From contig CAMWKN010000152.1 of the NCBI GenBank assembly GCA_947174825.1, forward strand, positions 1-5,468: a stretch of 5,468 nucleotides of DNA, in the 5' to 3' direction. The stretch is from an uncultured Clostridium sp. (GTDB lineage Bacteria > Bacillota_A > Clostridia > Lachnospirales > Lachnospiraceae). This document shows positions 1-5,468 of this stretch, piece by piece. The translations under genes were made by a program, and so were the position numbers. The notes below the pieces were generated by a model. It was not told where the DNA came from and did not search any database. It saw only the letters and a program-made list of their open reading frames with translations. Position 1 is the first letter of the stretch. Each line of letters starts with the position of its first letter.

Positions 1-110
1 TCATTGAGGAGGGCACTCATCAGGAGCTGATGGAACTGGACGGGCAGTATGCGGAGATGTTCCAGTGTCAGGCAAAGTACTATCAGGAGAATGTAGAGAT
101 ATTTGGATAA
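1..110 (+). CDS. ABC exporter, fused permease/ATPase, C-terminal end only (partial)
   Basis: The window opens inside a gene read from base 3 and ending at TAA 108-110, which gives the last 35 residues. They begin IEEGTHQELMELDGQYAEMF and continue with QAKYY. This is the typical end of the nucleotide-binding domain of ABCB/MsbA-type exporters, just after the H-loop: the strand 'G-x-I-x-E-x-G-T-H-x-E-L' followed by the helix 'G-x-Y-A-x-M-F-x-x-Q'. Such proteins are membrane half-transporters with a six-helix domain fused to the ATPase and act as homo- or heterodimers. The Walker motifs, the permease and the substrate clues all lie outside the window, so the cargo cannot be named. No GC-rich terminator follows the stop, so some read-through into the next gene is possible, although that gene has its own promoter signals. 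The family call is firm; the subfamily is tentative. Confidence 0.85.
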   Translation, partial: IEEGTHQELMELDGQYAEMFQCQAKYYQENVEIFG

Positions 111-152
111 AATTGGCAATAATAGGTCATAAATGTGTCAGAAGTGTGAAAA

Positions 153-169
153 TTTAAGAAAATTTTAAG
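153..169 (+). promoter_or_regulatory. TTTAAG-N5-TTTAAG direct repeat, OmpR-family (CiaR-like) response-regulator site
   Basis: Two identical hexamers TTTAAG lie at 153-158 and 164-169, separated by AAAAT, giving an 11-base period so both face the same side of the helix. OmpR/PhoB-family regulators bind such tandem repeats, and this one equals the streptococcal CiaR consensus (NTTAAG-N5-WTTAAG). The second hexamer abuts the expected -35 position (169-174, GGAATA) for the -10 element at 192-197. That -35 is poor, which would suit activator-dependent transcription of the secreted CotH-domain gene. The repeat is seen directly; the regulator and the direction of control are inferred. Confidence 0.5.
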
Positions 170-188
170 GAATAACGTGTCAATAATG

Positions 189-197
189 TGCTACACT
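189..197 (+). promoter_or_regulatory. Extended -10 promoter element for the CotH-domain gene
   Basis: TGCTACACT at 189-197 is a TGN extension followed by TACACT, which matches TATAAT at four of six bases. No good TTGACA box lies 16-18 bases upstream. Transcription would start near 204, leaving an untranslated leader of roughly 70 bases. The leader contains a small inverted repeat, CTGTGG 215-220 and CCACAG 229-234, with an 8-base loop that stops well before the ribosome site. The element is plausible by position and sequence but is not proven. Confidence 0.4.
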
Positions 198-254
198 GTT
201 AAGCGTAAAATATTCTGTGGACATCTGCCCACAGACATCCAAGTTTCAATCATT

Positions 255-268
255 AGGAGGAAGTGAGG
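255..268 (+). promoter_or_regulatory. Double ribosome binding site of the CotH-domain gene
   Basis: AGGAGG at 255-260 is a full anti-16S match but sits 15 bases from the ATG at 276, which is long. A second, weaker GAGG at 265-268 lies 7 bases from that ATG, the usual distance. Together they favour the start at 276 over the in-frame ATG at 285, which would be 24 and 16 bases away. Confidence 0.7.
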
Positions 269-275
269 TATATTT

Positions 276-3200
276 ATGACAAGGATGAAAAGAAAGGACA
301 AGCGCTTAATCAGTTGTCTGCTTGTGTTGACCATGTTTTTTGGGCTGAATCTATCGGGGCTAAGACCTGCTGAGGCTAGTGCAGCTCAACCGACTAAAAA
401 GGGAGATAGTTCTGTGGTGGCAGCTTCAGAAACGGCAAACCCTTTTGCACCTATTCATTTTGCTGAATGGTATACAGAGGACAAAGTGAATTGTGAAGTC
501 GAGGGAGTATCTTTGAATGCAGAAACCGTGGAGGATGGTTTGTTAGTAAGCGGCAAAAACAATGTGGTGTCCGGTGCGGCCATTTCACTGACAGATACCA
601 TTGATTTTGGAGAGGAAAAAGTAAGTCGGATCCAGATTAACGCACTGGCAAAGAGAGCAACGAAAACGTATTTCCAGTTGTACATAGATGATGCAGCAGA
701 GCCATTAGTGGAGTATCGAATGACGAACCAGTCAAAAGAGGATAACTGGAGTAAGGATAAGACCTATACTTATGAGTTCCCTAAGGATGTAGAGAAATTG
801 TCGGGGACACATACCATTCATATTAAGTTGATAGATAAAACCACCAAGGCAGATAAGAAAACCACTATCTTACTGCGCTCGCTGCAGTTTGTGCAAGATA
901 GTATTCCTGTTATTTCATTTGACCTGGACGAGGAAATGGGTACGATTAGTGATATGAATAGTGATCAGGATCATGCAACCGAGTGTTATGGAAAGATGAA
1001 TATTACTGTTCCGGATGGATATGCTGCTGAGTATGGTAAAGATGCAGCGCAGGCAGCCAAGGACACAGCAGGTAGCTATGATCTGGACTATATACGTGGC
1101 AGGGGCAATTCCACATGGATGATGCCAAAGAAACCGTACAAGGTAAAACTGGATAAAAAAGCAGATTTATTTGGTATGGGTGCAAATAAGCATTGGGTAT
1201 TGCTGGCTAATTATTTTGATAACAGCCTGCTTCGGAATCGTCTGACCTATTATCTGGGGAAACAGCTGGGGATGGAGTATACGCCGAAACTAGTTCCAGT
1301 TGATGTAATTATCAATCACGAATATCTGGGAAGTTATTATCTGTGTGAGCAAATCCGTCTGGGCGAGAGTCGTGTGGATGAGAATGATCTGGAGGCTGCA
1401 CTGGCTGGCTCGGATGTTTCAGGAGGATACTTATTATCCATGTCGCCATACGGTGATGAGATAGAATATGTAGCAACCACGAGCAGAGAGAATCAGTTTT
1501 TGGTGGAGTCACCAGCAGAAGGGGAATGCCTTGAAGATGCAACCGCTTATATTGATGAATATCTGCAAAAGACAGAGGATGCTATATATGGGGATAATTT
1601 TCAGTTAAGTGATGGAACCTCATATAAGGATTTGATGGATGTACCATCGGCAGTTGCCTATTACTGGATGCAGGAATTTTCCATGAATGGAGATGCTTTT
1701 ATTTCGACAAGTACCTATTTACATAAGAAAAAGGATACAGAAGAGGAGAAGGGAAAATTATACTGGGGTCCATTGTGGGATTTTGATTATGTGGCGTGGT
1801 CGTCCTATGACTATTCCATGTCAGAGGATTCTTATTCCGGTTTTATTAATCAGAGAACCTGGTTTGAGCGTCTGATGGAAGATGAGGAGTTTGCCGATGA
1901 AGTGAAGGCATACTGGAAGACGAAGTTGAAGCCGGCTCTTCAAGCGGCAATCGCTGATGGTGGTATTTTGGATCAGTATGCAGACGAGATACGTATATCC
2001 GCAACTAATAACTTCAATAAATGGGGATATTATGATTTTGGTGAAGGCGATGACGACTGGTGGGATCTATTGAGTGATAAAGGCTATGACTATGGTGACG
2101 AAGATAGAATTCCAGCTGGCTCGCTGACATTTGATGAGGAAGTTGAGCGTCTCAAAAATTGGATTTCCCTGCGTATTGGCTGGGTTGATGAAAATCTGGA
2201 TTCCATTGCACCGACACCGATTACCTTGACCTATAAAGTAGATGGGGAAGTTTATCAGACGGTAGATGCCATGGCGGGCAGGGAGGTTGGTTCCGTTCCA
2301 GATGCCCCGAAAGCACCAGAAGGTTATGCATTTCTGGGTTGGTATTACACAGAAAACATTGCCGGTGAGGAAATAGAAAGTCGAGCATTTCCAGATGATA
2401 TTTATATGCAGGATATGGAATTCACAGCAAAATGGATTCCGAAGAGTCAGATTGTTCAGCCAGAGAGTGTTCAGGTAGAACGAAATAAAATCTATGTCCT
2501 TCAGGGAGAGGAAATTAATTTGCAATATGCCGTATTGCCATATAATGTGATGGATGATACTGTTACGATTGAGAGTTCTGATGAGAATATTGTCGGACAG
2601 GATTATATCTTTGACTTTGACGATTATTATGGGGACGTAATGTGGGATTATGTGTGGATGGCGAAGAATCCAGGAACAGCAACTATTACCATTAAAACAT
2701 CCAATGGAAAAACAGCAAGTTGCGAAGTGACGGTCGTGTCTTGGGAAGAAGTGTTTGAAGGTAATGATTATATCTTAGACAAATTTGACATTGATAAAGA
2801 GGAAATTACCTTAAAACCGGGAGAGTATGGAAAGATTAATTTACAGCTGACACCAGAGCGGGCAATTACCGATTTTACATGGAGAAGTACCAATTCGGAT
2901 GTTGTGATGGTACAGGCTGGAACCGTGATGGCATTGAAGCCGGGAAAGGCATATATACTTGTATCTGCATCGGGTAGTGAGGATATAAAGATATGTGAAG
3001 TCAATGTAACAGGTGAAGCTGCTTCGGCAAAACCGAGTGCGACACCGGATCAGAAACCACAGCAGACTGCACAACCACAAAAGACACCGCTTCCGACAGA
3101 AAAACCAGCGGCACGTTCTTTTGTTAAAGGGAATTTGAAGTATCGCATTACAAAGAATGCAGCTACCGTGACCGGTGTAACGAAAGCGGGCAAGAAGGCT

Positions 3201-3494
3201 AAGAAGATAACGATTCCGGCAACCGTGAAAAATAGTGGAAAGACATATCAGGTCACTGGCATTGCTACAAAAGCATTCGCTAAGCATAAAACATTAAAAA
3301 CAGTCGTGATTGGCAAAAACGTTAAGTCCATTGGTAAGTCTGCTTTCAAAGGCTGTAAGAAGTTGAAAACAGTGAAAGTTAAGACAAGTAAATTGAAAAA
3401 GGTCGAAAAGGATGCATTTGCTAATATTTCTAAGAGTGCGGTGTTTAAATTGCCAAAGAAGAAAGCGAAAGCATATAAAAAGTTTTTCAAGTAA
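276..3494 (+). CDS. Secreted CotH-kinase-domain surface protein with InlB repeat, two Big2 domains and lysine-rich LRR tail
   Basis: This is a 1072-residue exported protein. Residues 1-36 form a signal peptide: basic MTRMKRKDKR, a hydrophobic stretch 11-29, and a likely cut after AEA or ASA at 34-36. Residues 58-207 look like a beta-sandwich, possibly a carbohydrate-binding fold (ending SGTHTIHIKL...ILLRSLQFV). Residues about 212-640 are a CotH domain: RGRGNSTW 274-281, KKPYKVKL 285-292, ANKHWVLLANYFDNSLLRNR 303-322, and WGPLWDFD 497-504. The acidic DFD is the expected metal-binding site by analogy with CotH, the spore-coat protein kinase of Bacillus. Residues 648-722 match the Listeria-Bacteroides (InlB B) repeat, ending FLGWYY...FTAKW. 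Residues 727-823 and 836-912 are Big2 Ig-like domains. Residues 915-947 are a Pro/Thr linker, and 949-1072 are BspA-type leucine-rich repeats very rich in lysine. There is no LPXTG motif, dockerin or C-terminal membrane helix. Domain calls are by eye. Kinase activity, its extracellular ATP source and its substrate are unknown; a surface adhesin or processing role is inference. Confidence 0.9.
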   Translation: MTRMKRKDKRLISCLLVLTMFFGLNLSGLRPAEASAAQPTKKGDSSVVAASETANPFAPIHFAEWYTEDKVNCEVEGVSLNAETVEDGLLVSGKNNVVSGAAISLTDTIDFGEEKVSRIQINALAKRATKTYFQLYIDDAAEPLVEYRMTNQSKEDNWSKDKTYTYEFPKDVEKLSGTHTIHIKLIDKTTKADKKTTILLRSLQFVQDSIPVISFDLDEEMGTISDMNSDQDHATECYGKMNITVPDGYAAEYGKDAAQAAKDTAGSYDLDYIRGRGNSTWMMPKKPYKVKLDKKADLFGMGANKHWVLLANYFDNSLLRNRLTYYLGKQLGMEYTPKLVPVDVIINHEYLGSYYLCEQIRLGESRVDENDLEAALAGSDVSGGYLLSMSPYGDEIEYVATTSRENQFLVESPAEGECLEDATAYIDEYLQKTEDAIYGDNFQLSDGTSYKDLMDVPSAVAYYWMQEFSMNGDAFISTSTYLHKKKDTEEEKGKLYWGPLWDFDYVAWSSYDYSMSEDSYSGFINQRTWFERLMEDEEFADEVKAYWKTKLKPALQAAIADGGILDQYADEIRISATNNFNKWGYYDFGEGDDDWWDLLSDKGYDYGDEDRIPAGSLTFDEEVERLKNWISLRIGWVDENLDSIAPTPITLTYKVDGEVYQTVDAMAGREVGSVPDAPKAPEGYAFLGWYYTENIAGEEIESRAFPDDIYMQDMEFTAKWIPKSQIVQPESVQVERNKIYVLQGEEINLQYAVLPYNVMDDTVTIESSDENIVGQDYIFDFDDYYGDVMWDYVWMAKNPGTATITIKTSNGKTASCEVTVVSWEEVFEGNDYILDKFDIDKEEITLKPGEYGKINLQLTPERAITDFTWRSTNSDVVMVQAGTVMALKPGKAYILVSASGSEDIKICEVNVTGEAASAKPSATPDQKPQQTAQPQKTPLPTEKPAARSFVKGNLKYRITKNAATVTGVTKAGKKAKKITIPATVKNSGKTYQVTGIATKAFAKHKTLKTVVIGKNVKSIGKSAFKGCKKLKTVKVKTSKLKKVEKDAFANISKSAVFKLPKKKAKAYKKFFK

Positions 3495-3540
3495 TGATTT
3501 CAATACAAGACTGTATTAAGTTTTATTACTAGTATCAAAT

Positions 3541-3580
3541 GGGCAGAGCCCCTTTTAGGGTTCTGCCCTATCTGTTTTTT
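3541..3580 (+). terminator. Intrinsic terminator of the CotH-domain gene, overlapping the convergent gene end
   Basis: GGGCAGAGCCC (3541-3551) pairs with GGGTTCTGCCC (3558-3568) in an 11-base-pair GC-rich stem with one G-U pair and a 6-base loop. It is followed by TATCTG and six T's at 3575-3580. The T-tract lies on the plus strand, so it suits the CotH-domain gene 46 bases upstream. In the other direction the hairpin is followed by a sequence only moderately rich in U, so termination of the minus-strand genes there would be weaker. The stop codon of the minus-strand alkyltransferase lies mostly in the loop. Confidence 0.9.
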
Positions 3581-4040
3581 CCAAGTCTAACAAAAATTGT
3601 TTCACCTCTATTCCGCATCCAAAACCGGTAATATCTCCATTTTTATGGATAACCCGGTGGCAGGGATTGATAATTAAAAGAGGATTTTTATTATTCGCCT
3701 GTCCTACAGCACGGCAAGCTTTAGGATTTCCAATCGCCACAGCAAGTTCTTGGTAACTGCGGGTTTCGCCGTAGGGAATCTGCCGCAATTCCTGCCATAC
3801 CCGTTGCTGGAAAGCCGTACCTGCATTATGGATAGGAAGCTCAAATTGGGTTCTCTTTCCAGCAAAATACTCCTGAAGCTGGGTATAGGCTTCATACAAC
3901 AGATCAGAATGTCGTATAGAGGTTTGTAATAATGAGGGTTCTGTTTCTTTTTGCAATAAAGATAATCCTGTAATGTGGTCATTTTCAGCGCATAGTTTTA
4001 ATACACCGATAGAGCTTTTCCATAAATAGATATCATTCAT
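3555..4040 (-). CDS. ogt: Methylated-DNA--protein-cysteine S-methyltransferase (O6-alkylguanine-DNA alkyltransferase)
   Basis: This 161-residue suicide repair protein moves the alkyl group from O6-alkylguanine (and O4-alkylthymine) to its own cysteine, restoring the base without excision. The acceptor is C127 in INPCHRVI (124-131), the family signature. The winged-helix DNA-binding part precedes it: SYQELA with Y96, and ACRAVGQA with arginine finger R110 that takes the place of the flipped base, then the asparagine hinge NP (119-120). After the cysteine comes the usual ITGFGCGIEVKQFLLDLE end. The N-terminal part (MNDIYLWKSSIGVLKL) is the small alpha/beta domain of single-domain Ogt proteins; no Ada domain is present. 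Start: the reading frame stays open up to 4172, but those 44 extra codons overlap the upstream gene and do not look like the family. The ATG at 4040 has AGAGG 10 bases upstream and gives the normal length. A weak promoter (TTGAAC 4090-4085, TATGGA 4067-4062, 17 apart) could serve it alone. Confidence 0.95.
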   Translation of the reverse strand: MNDIYLWKSSIGVLKLCAENDHITGLSLLQKETEPSLLQTSIRHSDLLYEAYTQLQEYFAGKRTQFELPIHNAGTAFQQRVWQELRQIPYGETRSYQELAVAIGNPKACRAVGQANNKNPLLIINPCHRVIHKNGDITGFGCGIEVKQFLLDLEKTDRAEP

Positions 4041-4050
4041 TGCATTATTA

Positions 4051-4055
4051 CCTCT
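4051..4055 (-). promoter_or_regulatory. Ribosome binding site deciding the alkyltransferase start
   Basis: On the minus strand AGAGG lies 10 bases before the ATG at 4040. Nothing comparable stands before the more distal in-frame ATG at 4172, which lies inside the preceding gene, so the shorter protein is chosen. An ATG at 4045 is out of frame. Confidence 0.6.
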
Positions 4056-4125
4056 GTCTTTTCCATAAATCGTTTTGGAGCTGTGTTCAAAAAAGTGCTT
4101 TTTACTGGTAGATCTGTTATGGTTT

Positions 4126-5364
4126 CTACCAAATATAATCCAGGAGCAAATCCTTGATTTCGGGATAGTCATCTTCGTATTCTACCATGACATCAATGAA
4201 ATAATCCGTTAGTTTTCCATCTGCATTCAAAGAGACAATTTCTTTTATCATATCATATTTATACAGATCATATGCGTTCTCATGCAGAAAGAAATCAAAC
4301 AGCTCTATGGTTCTGTGGTGTTTTAATGAAACCAGAGCTTCTAGGAAATAGCATACCCGTTCTGCTGCAATGATTTCCTGGTGATGAATTATGTTGTCCA
4401 ACCTTTGGTCCGTAATTTCTCCTAACAGGTCAATGCTTGCCACACCCTGTACATCGGGATAATATGCCGCTAATTTGTCCAACTCCGGTTTTACATCTTC
4501 TGGAACATCGCTGATAAAGAGAGAAGAAATATTCTCGCTATTCCAGGATTCTTTATGTATTATTTTTGTTTCACAGCGTGCTATGCCATATTCACTGCAA
4601 CTCCATAACCATTCTTCAGTTCCTACGTAATCAGTCAAATTGTCATCATCACCAGTTTTCCAACGGATATAACAGGGGATAATGACCAGAGCATCCACCA
4701 TTTGATGTGTTTTAGCTGCTGCCATAGTTTTGTGGTGCCCGTCAATTAATGCTGTCATATATCCATCCATATGGTATGCCAGGGCTCTGCCCTGGGGATG
4801 CTTTTCGTAATATTCTACCCTGTCAGGGTTCATTTTTTTATAGGCTTGTGTTGCGGTGGTAAAGTGTGGTCTGCAATTTCCCCATTCGCAGCCTCTATAA
4901 CAATAGATACAGGTTCCCGGCAGGGTGCAGTCAAGATTTGGAACATTCCAGAATAAATGTCCGTTGCCATCGGTGGGATATAGCTTCGTATCAAGCAGAA
5001 TATAGCAGCCATCCGATAACAGCTCCCAAAAGGGCATCATGGATTTTACCAGTTCTACAAAATCTTCGTTGTGATTGAGACCTTGCATCTGTTCCCGGAG
5101 GATTTCCGATTGTTCCAGCCCATATGCACTTTTTAGGATTTTTTCACAGGTTGGGCAGAAATATTCAGCGCCTTGTAGCTGCATCAAGGGCTGGTTCCCC
5201 AGTGATAAAATCAAATGACTGCTGTCTTGGGTATCAATTTGTTCTGCCTTTAGGAGTCCTTGACCATTGCTTACAGAAATCAAAACGCCAGGGGCATATT
5301 TTTCTTCACTTTTTTCCCATTGGTCTACAATGCGGACTTTGGTTTTTCGTCTTTGAAACAACAT
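4126..5364 (-). CDS. Protein of unknown function with ParB-like DGHHK motif and cysteine clusters
   Basis: This is a 412-residue protein, probably cytoplasmic, with no signal peptide or membrane helix. I do not recognise its family. Residues 1-65 look beta-rich. CPTC (70-73) and C146, C152, C155, C159, C164 (the core CIYCYRGCEWGNC, 152-164) form two possible metal-binding clusters. Residues 200-230 read YMTALIDGHHKTMAAAKTHQ (202-221) then VDALVIIP, which resembles the 'DGHHR-x-x-A-A...V-x-V-x-I' core of ParB/sulfiredoxin-like domains, a fold used for nucleotide or DNA binding. The C-terminus (about 325-412) is acidic and helical in successive segments, perhaps HEAT-like. The ATG at 5364 is the only usual start codon: an in-frame TGA lies about ten codons upstream with no ATG, GTG or TTG between. 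Its stop is 85 bases before the alkyltransferase start on the same strand, with no clear terminator between, so co-transcription is possible. The promoter is not in the window because the sequence beyond 5409 is adapter. Coding status is confident; the function and the ParB link are weak inference. Confidence 0.85.
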   Translation of the reverse strand: MLFQRRKTKVRIVDQWEKSEEKYAPGVLISVSNGQGLLKAEQIDTQDSSHLILSLGNQPLMQLQGAEYFCPTCEKILKSAYGLEQSEILREQMQGLNHNEDFVELVKSMMPFWELLSDGCYILLDTKLYPTDGNGHLFWNVPNLDCTLPGTCIYCYRGCEWGNCRPHFTTATQAYKKMNPDRVEYYEKHPQGRALAYHMDGYMTALIDGHHKTMAAAKTHQMVDALVIIPCYIRWKTGDDDNLTDYVGTEEWLWSCSEYGIARCETKIIHKESWNSENISSLFISDVPEDVKPELDKLAAYYPDVQGVASIDLLGEITDQRLDNIIHHQEIIAAERVCYFLEALVSLKHHRTIELFDFFLHENAYDLYKYDMIKEIVSLNADGKLTDYFIDVMVEYEDDYPEIKDLLLDYIW

Positions 5365-5379
5365 AGTAAGATCTTCTAT

Positions 5380-5385
5380 CTCCTT
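5380..5385 (-). promoter_or_regulatory. Ribosome binding site of the 412-residue protein
   Basis: On the minus strand AAGGAG stands 15 bases before the ATG at 5364. This is long, but it is the same distance as the stronger AGGAGG of the CotH-domain gene. No other usual start codon in frame lies closer to it. Confidence 0.5.
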
Positions 5386-5409
5386 TTCTACTCAAAGGTT
5401 TTCCGTAAC

Positions 5410-5468
5410 CTGTCTCTTAAGCACATCTCCGAGCCCACGAGACCTCTCTACATCGCGTATGCCGTCGT
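5410..5468. other. Illumina Nextera adapter and index, assembly contamination (not genomic)
   Basis: Bases 5410-5428 match the Tn5 mosaic end (CTGTCTCTTATACACATCT) except for two bases at 5420-5421. Bases 5429-5443 are exactly CCGAGCCCACGAGAC, the rest of the read-2 transposase adapter in reverse complement. Bases 5444-5451 are CTCTCTAC, the i7 index known as N707. Bases 5452-5468 match ATCTCGTATGCCGTCTT with G for T at 5455 and 5467. In all, 55 of 59 bases agree, in the correct order. This is read-through of a short insert retained at the contig end, so nothing here should be annotated as biology. Confidence 0.97.

Noticed and set aside
149..166. Inverted repeat AAAATTT / AAATTTT as a terminator for the ABC exporter gene
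   Set aside because: The 7-base stem is all A-T with a 4-base loop and no T-tract after it, so it would not be stable. The same bases are better explained by the TTTAAG direct repeat.
133..190. Imperfect 16-base repeats (133-148 and 175-190, 12 of 16 matching, 42 bases apart) as a second regulator site
   Set aside because: The match is modest in an AT-rich, low-complexity region and the second copy overlaps the start of the extended -10, so chance is a sufficient explanation.
215..234. CTGTGG/CCACAG hairpin in the leader as a riboswitch or attenuator
   Set aside because: Only six base pairs, no conserved aptamer features, no alternative pairing with the ribosome site and no T-tract.
306..320. 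Lipobox reading of LISC (Cys14) that would make the CotH-domain protein a lipoprotein
   Set aside because: The cysteine lies at the beginning of the hydrophobic segment rather than after it, and a good AxA cleavage site follows at 34-36.
2067..2525. Minus-strand open frame of 152 codons inside the CotH-domain gene
   Set aside because: It is antisense to clearly coding sequence with recognisable domains and has no family resemblance. The same applies to the 148-codon minus-strand frame at 2841-3287.
4089..4106. AAAAAGCACTTTTTT on the minus strand as a terminator between the two minus-strand genes
   Set aside because: The stem is five A-T pairs with a tiny loop and no GC core, so it is unlikely to stop transcription.
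4041..4172. N-terminal extension of the alkyltransferase to the ATG at 4172
   Set aside because: It would overlap the upstream gene by 47 bases, does not resemble the family, and the ATG at 4040 has a ribosome site and gives the normal length.
5124..5366. Plus-strand open frame of 80 codons opposite the start of the 412-residue gene
   Set aside because: It is a shadow of the minus-strand gene, with no ribosome site or recognisable protein.

Overview
The window looks like a contig end from a low-to-moderate GC Gram-positive anaerobe, most likely a gut Lachnospiraceae-type Clostridium relative. The grounds are purine-rich AGGAGG-type ribosome sites and one large secreted protein that strings together a CotH kinase domain, an InlB-type repeat, Ig-like Big2 domains and a lysine-rich BspA-type leucine-rich tail. 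That domain mix is familiar from this family, but the placement is inferred from composition and was not checked by a search.

Layout: positions 1-110 hold the last 35 codons of an ABC exporter gene (+ strand). A 165-base intergenic region follows. It carries a perfect TTTAAG-N5-TTTAAG direct repeat (an OmpR-family response-regulator type site, identical to the CiaR consensus), an extended -10 element and a ribosome site for the next gene. Positions 276-3494 (+) encode the 1072-residue secreted CotH-domain protein. A strong intrinsic terminator at 3541-3580 closes it and also covers the end of the convergent gene. On the minus strand, a 412-residue protein of unknown function (4126-5364) is followed 85 bases later by a 161-residue O6-alkylguanine-DNA alkyltransferase (3555-4040). 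These two may be co-transcribed.

The last 59 bases (5410-5468) are not genomic. They match the reverse complement of the Illumina Nextera read-2 transposase adapter, then the 8-base i7 index CTCTCTAC and the start of the flow-cell adapter, with four mismatches. The biological sequence therefore stops at about 5409, and the promoter of the 412-residue gene is not seen.

No tRNA, rRNA, CRISPR array or insertion sequence was seen. The items most worth following up are the regulated secreted kinase-like adhesin, the unclassified DGHHK/cysteine-cluster protein, and the adapter contamination.
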